Source: a virus. From it: a stretch of DNA of 27,430 bases. The translations under genes were made by a program, and so were the position numbers. Shown piece by piece: positions 7,741-15,007 of the stretch. The number at the start of each line of letters is the position of its first letter. The stretch's first letter is position 1. The notes under the pieces were generated by a model. It searched no databases. It had not been told where the DNA came from and saw nothing but the letters and a program-made list of their open reading frames with translations. The stretch is from IMG/VR virus record IMGVR_UViG_3300048554_000033, positions 1 to 27,430 of that record; one strand, written 5' to 3'.

Positions 7741-8510
7741 TTTCCTACTCCAAATTTATCACTAAATGTTTTATACTCTTTCTTTTCTTCAAATTTTATT
7801 TCATTATCTATTCCACTTACTTCATCAATCTTACTTTCTAATAAGTCTAATGTCTGATTAACACCTTTTAACATAACATTATTATTGTCATCATTTTCTT
7901 TGACCATTTGTCCTATCTTTTTCATTCTTCTTAATGTTTCTTTTTCATTATCTTTTCTATATTTGTTATATGACTTTGATAATGGGTGTCTAGCATTAGG
8001 TGCCATATCTACACCACCTGCTGATACAGAATTAGTTGGGGCGTCTTCACTCATTCCTGCTCTATCTTGCCACTCAGTTGATATAGTGTCTTTTACGATT
8101 GGTCCACCCTTTGCCCATGTATCACATGTTCTTGCACTATGACACTTGAAATGGTGCATCCAGCAGTATCCTAGATGACCATCCTTATCACTTATCGGAC
8201 CAGGCATACATTCTTTCATTCTTGGTGAGATGTCAAATGCAACACAATTTCCACAAAGAGATTTCTTTGCAGCTTCTTCAGATGTGTCCCATTTATCAGC
8301 AATCTTTTCCCAATAATCTGCTGGTTCATCTACATTAAGTGGGCCGTACATATGATTTTTAATTGTAGAGTTTCTGTTTTTAGTATTTAAATCTACATCA
8401 CCTGCAGCTGGTGGACAAGAAGGTGCCTCACTTACTTCTTCAGACATTTTATTTACAATGTCCTCTGTTGTGTGTTTTCTTAAAAATTCTTTATACTTTT
8501 GATTTGGCAT
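7737..8510 (-). CDS. Cys-rich putative metal-binding virion-region protein
   Basis: A 257-residue protein. After a low-complexity N-terminus, residues about 55-140 hold a Cys/His-rich module: LCGNCVAFDISPRMKEC, GYCWMHHFKC, then TCDTWAKGGP. The regular Cys spacing suggests a metal or iron-sulphur site. I recognise this module from T4-like cyanophages, where it is annotated as unknown. The C-terminal 100 residues are charged and helical, including NQTLDLLESKIDEVSG. It overlaps the gene upstream by 20 bases and the next as ATGA. No enzymatic motif is evident. Confidence 0.75.
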   Translation of the reverse strand: MPNQKYKEFLRKHTTEDIVNKMSEEVSEAPSCPPAAGDVDLNTKNRNSTIKNHMYGPLNVDEPADYWEKIADKWDTSEEAAKKSLCGNCVAFDISPRMKECMPGPISDKDGHLGYCWMHHFKCHSARTCDTWAKGGPIVKDTISTEWQDRAGMSEDAPTNSVSAGGVDMAPNARHPLSKSYNKYRKDNEKETLRRMKKIGQMVKENDDNNNVMLKGVNQTLDLLESKIDEVSGIDNEIKFEEKKEYKTFSDKFGVGK

Positions 8511-8982
8511 ATTCTTTTTCTTCTACAATGTTATTATCTATCTGATAACAGTCTATTCCGAAACATGTATTAATAGGTTTATCTTCTAAAGGTACATTAC
8601 CTATAATATGTCCTTCTTCTTGTAAAAGTTCTTCGTAAAGTTTTTGTTCTTTTAAATACTTTACTATTGTACTTTCTATAAGTTTTTGATGTTGTTCAAA
8701 CTCTTTATGTTCTCTTATCAATGTTGCTAGTGCGACAGCAAAAGTTCCTAGTCTACCACCTAGACCTGCCTTTTGTAATATTCTTTTTAGATTAAAAACA
8801 AATCTATGAAGAATTGTGTATGACTGTTTTTCTTTCGTATCAGTAATAGTTCTAAATGGTTTTAAAACTTTACCTTGTTTATCTATAATACCATACTTAA
8901 ACGCCTCTTGTTTATCAAAAGGTGTTACTAATAATTTCATTATTCTGTATGTTATTAATAAATCTACAGCTCTACTTGCCAT
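8491..8982 (-). CDS. Conserved T4-like phage protein, function unknown
   Basis: A 163-residue protein beginning MASRAVDLLITYRIMKLLVTPF, followed by EAFKYGIIDKQGKVLKPF and a helical segment (FVFNLKRILQKAGLGGR). I recognise this N-terminal pattern as conserved in marine T4-like phages beside head genes, but know no assigned function. The C-terminal third is Glu/Lys-rich with a Cys pair (NTCFGIDCYQ). The start shares bases with the stop of the upstream gene, indicating coupled translation. Confidence 0.75.
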   Translation of the reverse strand: MASRAVDLLITYRIMKLLVTPFDKQEAFKYGIIDKQGKVLKPFRTITDTKEKQSYTILHRFVFNLKRILQKAGLGGRLGTFAVALATLIREHKEFEQHQKLIESTIVKYLKEQKLYEELLQEEGHIIGNVPLEDKPINTCFGIDCYQIDNNIVEEKEYAKSKV

Positions 8983-9347
8983 TATAGTTCCTCTAACATC
9001 TTTGTAATCTTTTCATCTTCAGCAATATCATCTAATTCATTCGGGTACAAATAGTTTAAGTAACTCAAAATTGACTTTAAGATAGGCCAATATACTCGGT
9101 CTATCTTAAACAATAGTAAAGTAGTAGCAGTATCCGTATTAAAAACATTGTGTAATACTACAATGTGATTAACTGCTAATCTCACTTTCATATTTCCTGT
9201 CAATTCATACTTACGAAATAATCTTTTTAGATATTTAAATCTTTTCAAATCATCATTAAACTCTACATCTTTTTCAAGTGTAGGGTTATCATAATGTTTC
9301 ATTGCATAACTAAGCCAATTATCATTCGTAATTGTTTCAAAAACCAT
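8982..9347 (-). CDS. Conserved T4-like phage protein, function unknown
   Basis: A 121-residue all-helical protein. YAMKHYDNPTLEKDVEFNDDLKR followed by KYLKRLFRKYE and LAVNHIVVLHNVF matches, as I recall it, a small protein conserved next to the preceding family in marine T4-like phages. It could be a nucleic-acid or core-assembly partner; no catalytic residues stand out. AAGG lies just upstream of the ATG, and 17 bases separate it from the upstream gene. Confidence 0.75.
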   Translation of the reverse strand: MVFETITNDNWLSYAMKHYDNPTLEKDVEFNDDLKRFKYLKRLFRKYELTGNMKVRLAVNHIVVLHNVFNTDTATTLLLFKIDRVYWPILKSILSYLNYLYPNELDDIAEDEKITKMLEEL

Positions 9348-9364
9348 AATATACCTTAATTAAA

Positions 9365-9802
9365 TTAAATTAATTTTGCATAAACTTTAGATGAACCTGT
9401 TTCTAGTCTTTCATGTTTGACTTCAAGTTTTAACCCACCTTCTTTTTGGTGAGAAATTCCATCATCATTGATGTCAGAACCATCTGTATCTTTACCGAAA
9501 CGGCCACCATGTCTTACAACATCACATGTTTGTGTACCTTTATCACCTTCTAACTGGCAATTCATATGTAGTCCTATTCTAGATAGTTTTTCTATTAGTT
9601 CATCTACAGCATGTTGTGGATTTAAATATTCCTTACAACAAATACTTTCGACAAAACCATTGACTACTTTTAGTACATCTTCATCTTGTATGTTGTGAGC
9701 ACCGATTTGGCTGTCTTCAACAGATTTACCATCAACAGTTGTTCCAACAGCAGCCGCTGTTTTAACACCACTCTCTGATATATGTTGTTTAAAAGTTTTC
9801 AT
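9365..9802 (-). CDS. Capsid-interior candidate with targeting-like leader
   Basis: A 145-residue protein whose first residues, MKTFKQHISE, align closely with the T4 capsid-targeting leader, including IxE at positions 8-10. The remainder has a helical middle (EDVLKVVNGFVESICCKEY, AVDELIEKLSRIGLH) and a beta-rich end (KLEVKHERLETGSSKVYAKLI). I do not recognise the family. The ATG overlaps the stop of the small gene upstream (ATGA), with GAGGAAG as ribosome site. Confidence 0.75.
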   Translation of the reverse strand: MKTFKQHISESGVKTAAAVGTTVDGKSVEDSQIGAHNIQDEDVLKVVNGFVESICCKEYLNPQHAVDELIEKLSRIGLHMNCQLEGDKGTQTCDVVRHGGRFGKDTDGSDINDDGISHQKEGGLKLEVKHERLETGSSKVYAKLI

Positions 9803-9915
9803 TTGTCTTCCTCGTTAATTTCAGATTCATCGGCGCTCTCTTCCTTCGCCAATAAATCCTCTTCAAACTCTTTCAAGTCTTGTTCTTCTTCTATATGTTT
9901 TTTAAGCGACTTCAC
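9799..9915 (-). CDS. 38-residue acidic protein, prohead-core-like
   Basis: A GTG-started frame (MKSLKKHIEEEQDLKEFEED, then very acidic). It overlaps the upstream gene by 14 bases, has AAGG in front, and its TGA overlaps the next ATG as ATGA, so it fills an otherwise empty gap exactly. The start resembles the capsid-targeting leaders of its neighbours, with IEE at residues 8-10. T4 has small acidic prohead core proteins (gp67, gp68); this may be an equivalent, but similarity is only in size, charge and location. Confidence 0.6.
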   Translation of the reverse strand: MKSLKKHIEEEQDLKEFEEDLLAKEESADESEINEEDK

Positions 9916-10138
9916 TTGCCTTGTCTGCCTCTTGTCTAGACTTTGACTTGTTACCTTCTTTCGACATAACTATCAATTTGTCTACTTGTTGAACCGCCCC
10001 ATAGATAGCGTTAAGATTACTTCTTAAATTACCTAGTTCTTTTTCAATCATTTTTATTTTTTCTTCAGTAGATTTATAATCCTCTTCTAAAGTTTTTCTC
10101 TCTTCCATTAATAATTTTTCATCAATTGTTTTCGCCAT
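9902..10138 (-). CDS. Short coiled-coil protein
   Basis: A 78-residue protein, almost entirely a predicted coiled coil (EERKTLEEDYKSTEEKIKMI, EKELGNLRSNLNAIYGAVQQ), ending in a charged tail. A good ribosome site (TAGGAG) precedes the ATG. It lies between structural-type genes; a scaffold or tail-associated role is possible. No family recognised. Confidence 0.7.
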   Translation of the reverse strand: MAKTIDEKLLMEERKTLEEDYKSTEEKIKMIEKELGNLRSNLNAIYGAVQQVDKLIVMSKEGNKSKSRQEADKASEVA

Positions 10139-10159
10139 GATTTAACTCCTATAATATAA

Positions 10160-10621
10160 TTATGATGTAGTATAGCCGTTACCTGCTATAATGTTCCAGT
10201 TTGAATTTTTAAATAGTAATGTTACTGTTTCACCTTCTGCATTTAAAAGAACATTTGTATATCCTCTTAGATTACTAGGTGTGATTGTAACTACATTTGT
10301 GTTACTTGTAGATGTGTTGATGATAGTCTTTATTTGACCGTCAGCACCATCTGCTAGTGAACATGAAGATGTCGCTGATGTAGCGTCAATCTCTGTTACT
10401 GCTGTTGTAACATTAATTGCGATAGTTGTTGAACCATCTGCTGTTTCTGACTGTGAAGTTTGTTTTAAACCTAACCATGAAGGTACATTGTTAAAAACAT
10501 CTTCAGCAGCTATCTTTTTATTAACTGGTGTACCACTTGGGTCATCTACAACATGAAATAAATCAGCTGAAGCTAATGAATCTCCTAGGTCAGTTAATGC
10601 TGTTATTTTTTTATCTGCCAT
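10160..10621 (-). CDS. Putative virion structural protein, beta-rich
   Basis: A 153-residue protein beginning [20 protein letters not shown], a start typical of phage tail-fibre or tail-tip related proteins in marine viruses. A Ser/Thr-rich beta segment follows ([20 protein letters not shown]), then a C-terminal strand pattern ending [17 protein letters not shown]. That layout is common in C-terminal domains of phage fibre proteins. An AGGAG site lies ahead of the ATG, preceded by a structured intergenic stretch. The exact place in the virion is unknown. Confidence 0.7.
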   Translation of the reverse strand: MADKKITALTDLGDSLASADLFHVVDDPSGTPVNKKIAAEDVFNNVPSWLGLKQTSQSETADGSTTIAINVTTAVTEIDATSATSSCSLADGADGQIKTIINTSTSNTNVVTITPSNLRGYTNVLLNAEGETVTLLFKNSNWNIIAGNGYTTS

Positions 10622-10679
10622 TTTTTTCTCCTAAACCCTTTCGGGAATGCTACTCCATGCATACACATGGACCAAAGTA

Positions 10680-10712
10680 AGAGGGAAGTCTGCACGAAAG
10701 TTCCTTCCCTCT
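10680..10712 (-). terminator. Hairpin between structural genes, possible terminator
   Basis: A perfect 9-bp inverted repeat (AGAGGGAAG with CTTCCCTCT) and a 15-base loop, just downstream of the 10729-11028 gene. There is no long T-run after it (TACTTTGG), so it may be a processing or attenuation hairpin instead. The rest of the gap (10622-10679) holds a short CCATG/CATGG repeat and a CCC-GAAA-GGG mini-hairpin just before the ribosome site of the next gene. Confidence 0.5.
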
Positions 10713-10728
10713 CATTCATTATTTAGTA

Positions 10729-11028
10729 TTAACTGTCTGCACTATTTGTCAAACATACTAATGTTTCGTATGATACTCTAGAAGCACGACCACCTGTACC
10801 GGTTGTTTTTAAACTCCAACCTGCATGGGCACCTTTTTCAACTTCACTATCTTTTAAATTAAATAAACCAATAGTGATACCGTTGATAAGATTGTCTTCT
10901 GTTGCATTGTTAAAAAGTTTTCCAGAACCTGCAGCTCCCATATTTGCAGCTGTAGGTGCTTTATTTACTTGTGCCAATGCAAACAAAGGCGCACTTGTAT
11001 GAGCATCCGTATTTAACCATCCTGACAT
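10729..11028 (-). CDS. Small virion structural protein
   Basis: A 99-residue protein: MSGWLNTDAHTSAPLFALAQ at the start and a C-terminal block AHAGWSLKTTGTGGRASRVSYETLV. I recognise this combination from small proteins encoded in virion regions of T4-like cyanophages and pelagiphages; no enzymatic role is expected. It has its own T4 late promoter about 55 bases upstream, consistent with an abundant late product, and a strong hairpin downstream. Confidence 0.8.
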   Translation of the reverse strand: MSGWLNTDAHTSAPLFALAQVNKAPTAANMGAAGSGKLFNNATEDNLINGITIGLFNLKDSEVEKGAHAGWSLKTTGTGGRASRVSYETLVCLTNSADS

Positions 11029-11083
11029 TATATTCTCTCCTCTAAATGTTAATTAAAGTACTCACCTTTTTAATCTATGGTAC

Positions 11084-11091
11084 TATTTATA
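11084..11091 (-). promoter_or_regulatory. T4-type late promoter
   Basis: Minus strand TATAAATA, exact consensus, in the 74-base gap before the 10729-11028 gene. It would give a leader of about 50 bases. Confidence 0.8.
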
Positions 11092-11102
11092 AAGAATTGT
11101 CT

Positions 11103-11570
11103 CTATAAACCTAGTTTTTTAAGTTCTGAGATTGTTTGACTTGCTGTTTTGTGTCGTATACCTTCACCACCTCTTGCCTTAAACTCTCTAATGTTCTTGG
11201 CATAATCATCTATTAGTATAGTATTTTTCTTCGCATATTGCTGTTTTTCTACTCTTTTGACTAAATGAATTTTAGCACTAGATATTGATACATTCTTTTG
11301 TAGCCATTGTCTTTTACCTAACATACAGTTAGGGTCTGATGATGAATATGCTGATAAGATTCTTACATCATATTTCTTAATATAGTTCCATAACATTCTA
11401 CCATCACCTTTCCAAGGCATAGTAGACCAATACCCACCATGTTTTCTAACAGGTTCCCACCTATCATGCATGTTGAGTGATGAAAATTTTGAAAATGGCA
11501 TTTTTGCTGTTCGAGCCCATTGCCTTTCAAAGTCGCAAAGGACTCCATCCATATCACAGTATATTATCAT
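11103..11570 (-). CDS. HAD-superfamily phosphatase, 5'-nucleotidase-like
   Basis: A 155-residue protein with the HAD nucleophile motif at the N-terminus (YCDMDGVLCDFE, D6 and D8), a Ser-bearing strand (VRILSAYSS, motif II), a Lys region (HLVKRVEKQQYAKK) and the acidic motif ILIDDYAKNI (motif IV). This is a short C-cap-type HAD hydrolase like the 5'(3')-deoxyribonucleotidases, often carried by phages to adjust nucleotide pools. W-rich residues between motifs I and II (HGGYWSTMPWKGDG) fit that group. The start overlaps the upstream stop as TAATG. Substrate is inferred from family only. Confidence 0.82.
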   Translation of the reverse strand: MIIYCDMDGVLCDFERQWARTAKMPFSKFSSLNMHDRWEPVRKHGGYWSTMPWKGDGRMLWNYIKKYDVRILSAYSSSDPNCMLGKRQWLQKNVSISSAKIHLVKRVEKQQYAKKNTILIDDYAKNIREFKARGGEGIRHKTASQTISELKKLGL

Positions 11571-12385
11571 TATTTATCGTATTCTACTTCTGGTGTTGTA
11601 TCTACTTTAGTAGCAGGTGAACCAGTCATAGCTTTTTTCTTTCCGTCTTTATCTTCACTTTTACTGTTTAATGAAGCGCCACAGTTAGAACATTTATGAG
11701 CGTCAGCGTCATTCATATGACCACAGTTAGGACATTTAATTTTTTCTTCAGTTATGCTTTTTTTTTCTTCAGTCTTTAACCACTTAGCGTCATCTTCTCT
11801 TTTTTCTTCTTCTGAAGCAGCCTGATTCCAAATGTCATGTACTGTGTCTCTTAAAGATTTAACTTCTTCTTCTTCTGATTCTTCCTTGACTTCTTTCTTA
11901 TCTTGTTTGTCTTTAATTGCTTTTTGTAAAGCAGGTGGAAGTTTCTTTTGACCAGCAGTTAGTTCTTCATTTACTCTGTAATAAATCTTTTTGATTTCTT
12001 GAGCAGTTAAACCCATTTGACCATAATATTTTTTGATTAAGTCATTTAAACTCATATCAGAAGCGTCATCTTCAACATCCATTAAGAAGTCTTTGACACC
12101 ACCTTCATCTAGTTCTACTGATTCTTTTACGATAGTTTCGCCTGAAGATTTCTTAACATTCATCTTTTGAACCTTTTTAGAATCTTCATTTTTTGCCTTA
12201 TGTTTTTTGTCTATATTATTAAAGAAAGCTTTCTTTTCCATGTCTGACATAGAACCAATTCCCTTACCAGTCTTTTCAAGTTCTTTCTTAAATAATTGTT
12301 TGTAATCTTCGGATTGTTTGCCTTCGGTTACGCCTGCTACCATATCCTCTAGACTACCTTTTTTAGTTTCTAAGTATTTACTCAT
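11570..12385 (-). CDS. Modular core/scaffold-type protein with zinc ribbon
   Basis: A 271-residue charged protein. It begins MSKYLETKKGSLEDMVAGVT and carries the module MEKKAFFNNIDKKHKAKNED (about residues 48-67), both of which I recall from marine T4-like head-region proteins. Probable protease-type sites follow (SVELDEGG), then a module KKLPPALQKAIKDKQDKK. A zinc ribbon near the C-terminus has two CxxC pairs ten residues apart (CPNC, CSNC). The many charged linkers suggest a polyprotein or scaffold. TAATG couplings occur on both sides, and AAAGGAG precedes the start. The role of the zinc ribbon is unknown. Confidence 0.75.
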   Translation of the reverse strand: MSKYLETKKGSLEDMVAGVTEGKQSEDYKQLFKKELEKTGKGIGSMSDMEKKAFFNNIDKKHKAKNEDSKKVQKMNVKKSSGETIVKESVELDEGGVKDFLMDVEDDASDMSLNDLIKKYYGQMGLTAQEIKKIYYRVNEELTAGQKKLPPALQKAIKDKQDKKEVKEESEEEEVKSLRDTVHDIWNQAASEEEKREDDAKWLKTEEKKSITEEKIKCPNCGHMNDADAHKCSNCGASLNSKSEDKDGKKKAMTGSPATKVDTTPEVEYDK

Positions 12386-14553
12386 TACTTCTCTCCTTTT
12401 AATAGTCTGTCTACAAGGTTTCTAGCACCCTCGTATCCATCAATGTTTAGTTTTTTCTTAACAATATTAGTAGCAGTTCCGAATTTAACATTATCGGCGT
12501 CTTTACCATATCGTTTTTTGAAATCATCTTTAGGTAATTTGTCTGCGACTTTTTTTACCATATCTACTTGTTTGTCTGTTAAGTTTGCCTCTTCAAGTTC
12601 TTCATTCTTTGGCACACAGTTAGGTACTCTCTTACCACCTTTCATTTTGAAACCTACTTGTTTGTGTGTATCCCAACATGCCTCATTTTCTGTATCTTCA
12701 GCTTGTATATATCCTTTTGACTTATACTTTTCAAAATCAGATTTATCTATAACTATTACTTTATTATTTTTAACAACCATCATTTCTTTTTCTTTATCTT
12801 TTAGTTGTCTTGATTCTTCTACTGATTCTGCAGCTCTTACTTTTTGTGCAAGGTCTTTATCTGCCTTACCCCATGTACCAGATGATTTAGTTACAAAAGA
12901 ATTTACTCTTGCAAATGCCCATTGTTGTTGTGTTGCACCAGGTCTATGTCCACCTTTCCATGCGGCCATACCTCTATCGTATACTTTCTTTAAGATACCA
13001 TATGGCATGCCTGTTTTCTTTGCCTTTGTTTCTAATCCTTTTATTTTCTCTGTAATATATTTGTTAGTGTCTTCTTCTAGTTCTTCACCTAAAATTTTAT
13101 TTGTAGGCATGATACCTACACTATTTAATTTTTTCAAGAAGTCTAAATGGTCATTGCCTGTACCTTTCAGTACATATACACCTTTCAATTTAGGTCCTAC
13201 ATTTTTCATTTTCTTGCCTGTCTTTGTACCAGCAAGTGTCTTATCAAATAAATCTGGATTTCTTGTGTAAGTATATTTAACAGTCATTGGTTTATTCATA
13301 CTAGGTAAAGACATCTCATCTAATGATTTATCTTCTATTGGTTCAAAACTTTCTTTTGTAACTCTTACACCAAACTTTGCCTTTACTTTATCTGCAAGTT
13401 CATGAGCATTTTTACCTTCAAACTCTATGTTGCCACCAGCGTCATCATCTACATAATCAATACCTGATTTGTTTTTCTTAATGAAGTCTGCAATTTGTTT
13501 CTTGTCTGAATGTACTGTTGCAAAATATTCTGTAAGTTCTGTTTCTTCTTTAAGTGAATATCCTATCATTGAATCATTAGTAGTTGGTTTTTTTAATTTA
13601 ACAATTTTTAAAAAACCTCTATTTCTATGATGTACACTCATTTTTAAATCTTTTTCATCAGAAGACAAAGAAAGGACTTCGTTATCTTTAGAGGTATCTA
13701 CGAGAGCATACTTAAATTTAACTGATTCTTGTACTTCTTCTTTAGATATAATTCTTTTAATATCCATAGGACTTAAATTATGTTTTTGAGAAAGTCTACT
13801 TCCTGCTAGTGTACTAACAAAAGGTATGTCTGCCTTGTATAGTGTAATCAAAGCATCCTTGTTACTATCAATCTTATCAAATATTTTCATTAAAGGTTCA
13901 GGTGCTATTCTTTTGCCTCTTAAAGGTTCATATGCCTTTTTAAGTTTATCAACCATAGCTTTGTTAAAGGTCGCTTCATCTAATTCTATTTCTTCTGTTT
14001 TAACTTCTTTCTTTTGTTTGTCTTTTAAATATTTGTGTGCGACACCTACTGTTAGAGGTACTTCACCTGTATCAGGATTAGGTTCTGGTTTTACAGTAGC
14101 ATTCTTTTCGTTTTCTAATTCTAGTTTTAATCTTTGAATCTCATTTTCTAAAGACTTAACTCTGTCTTCACCAGATGTTTTACCTGTGCTACCATGTTTC
14201 TCAACATTTCTTTTGTTAGTATCTTTCCAATCTTCAGATTTAAGACCATAACTTTTCAGTTTCTTTTCAAAGTCATGTGCATGTTGTCTGTAATCAAATA
14301 CTCTAGCTTTTCTTGTACCATCTTGTGTTTTATAAGAAACAATATATTGACCAGTAGGAACTCTTTCTACTTTTTCCATTGCAATTTCTTCACCCAAAAC
14401 TCTCTTAACTGTTTTAGCATCCAGTTTAAGTTTCTTAGCAATTTCTTCTGCACTATCGCCAGCAAAAGCCATGTTATATATGTCTTTCATTTTGCCTTCA
14501 AACATTCTTACTTGTTCTAACAGTTCGCCTGTTGTTTTTCTATATCTACTCAT
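12385..14553 (-). CDS. Large modular polyprotein with repeated (L/I)xE sites
   Basis: A 722-residue protein made of small domains joined by acidic linkers. I see an N-terminal helix-turn-helix-like segment (about 30-55, AEEIAKKLKLDAKTVKRVLG), a coiled coil (about 130-150), and further small domains at about 195-270, 275-330, 342-400 and 425-490. A domain I recall as DUF5824-like lies at about 503-575 (LKKVYDRGMAAWKGGHRPG). A short Cys module (CWDTHKQVGFK to VPNCVPK, 626-649) and a C-terminal domain (657-720, LPKDDFKKRYG) follow. Sites of the T4 prohead protease type sit at junctions: L191DE, L334KE, L340TE, L411DE, L488GE, I500TE and L653EE. This suggests cleavage into peptides inside the prohead. 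Domain functions are unknown. The start overlaps the 38-residue gene as ATGA. Confidence 0.78.
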   Translation of the reverse strand: MSRYRKTTGELLEQVRMFEGKMKDIYNMAFAGDSAEEIAKKLKLDAKTVKRVLGEEIAMEKVERVPTGQYIVSYKTQDGTRKARVFDYRQHAHDFEKKLKSYGLKSEDWKDTNKRNVEKHGSTGKTSGEDRVKSLENEIQRLKLELENEKNATVKPEPNPDTGEVPLTVGVAHKYLKDKQKKEVKTEEIELDEATFNKAMVDKLKKAYEPLRGKRIAPEPLMKIFDKIDSNKDALITLYKADIPFVSTLAGSRLSQKHNLSPMDIKRIISKEEVQESVKFKYALVDTSKDNEVLSLSSDEKDLKMSVHHRNRGFLKIVKLKKPTTNDSMIGYSLKEETELTEYFATVHSDKKQIADFIKKNKSGIDYVDDDAGGNIEFEGKNAHELADKVKAKFGVRVTKESFEPIEDKSLDEMSLPSMNKPMTVKYTYTRNPDLFDKTLAGTKTGKKMKNVGPKLKGVYVLKGTGNDHLDFLKKLNSVGIMPTNKILGEELEEDTNKYITEKIKGLETKAKKTGMPYGILKKVYDRGMAAWKGGHRPGATQQQWAFARVNSFVTKSSGTWGKADKDLAQKVRAAESVEESRQLKDKEKEMMVVKNNKVIVIDKSDFEKYKSKGYIQAEDTENEACWDTHKQVGFKMKGGKRVPNCVPKNEELEEANLTDKQVDMVKKVADKLPKDDFKKRYGKDADNVKFGTATNIVKKKLNIDGYEGARNLVDRLLKGEK

Positions 14554-14666
14554 TTTTTCCTCTCTTTTTTCATATAGGTTTTAACATCTTCAAATGTTTT
14601 TGGTTTTGGCGGTACTTCTTTTGCCTCTAATCCATATGACTTCTTTGTAAATTCTTTATAGTTCAT
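14550..14666 (-). CDS. 38-residue protein linking two polyprotein genes
   Basis: A short frame starting MNYKEFTKKSYGLEAKEVPP and ending in a basic tail (MKKERKK). It fits exactly between its neighbours: its ATG overlaps the upstream stop (TAATG) and its TGA overlaps the next ATG (ATGA). The first residues resemble the MK-x-F/Y-K leaders nearby, though no (L/I)xE follows. No family recognised; the case rests on coupling and position. Confidence 0.55.
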   Translation of the reverse strand: MNYKEFTKKSYGLEAKEVPPKPKTFEDVKTYMKKERKK

Positions 14667-15007
14667 TAGTCTAAATCCGATACTTTAGTTTTAGCAGTCC
14701 ACATTCTGCAAGACCAATATCTTGCTGATGTTTTATCTTTGGCAGTATCACATTTGTGTCTTGCCCTAAAACTCTTTCTTCTCTCTGGGTCATCTCTTTT
14801 GATACTCAATCCTGTTGTATCACCAAAAGATACTTTGACCACATTACCCTTATCATTCTTAACATATACATAAAACTTCTTACTACCACCTCTTATTGGG
14901 TCGTTGAGTTTTACTTTCTTTCCTTGATATTCTGCCTCTGTAATCTCTAGTTCTTCGTCCAGATGTGCATATATATCATCTTCTGCATACTCTTTGAATG
15001 TTTTCAT
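14666..15007 (-). other. Possible separate product from internal start with its own late promoter
   Basis: In frame with the end of the polyprotein, the sequence MKTFKEYAEDDIY begins at 15007, exactly the type of leader that opens neighbouring genes. It is followed by HLDE and EITE sites and a compact domain with VKLNDPIRGGSKKFYVYV and HKCDTAKDKTSARYWSCRMW. AAAGGA lies upstream of this ATG and an exact late promoter box lies 27 bases upstream. The resulting product would have 113 residues. Confidence 0.5.

Noticed and set aside
11363-11557. Minus-strand frame of 64 codons inside the HAD gene
   Set aside because: Out-of-frame shadow of the phosphatase; the HAD motifs are all in the other frame.
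12443-13270. Long plus-strand open frame of 275 codons
   Set aside because: It is the antisense shadow of the 722-residue polyprotein. Its translation is Phe/Ser/Leu-rich without any recognisable pattern, and no ribosome site supports it.
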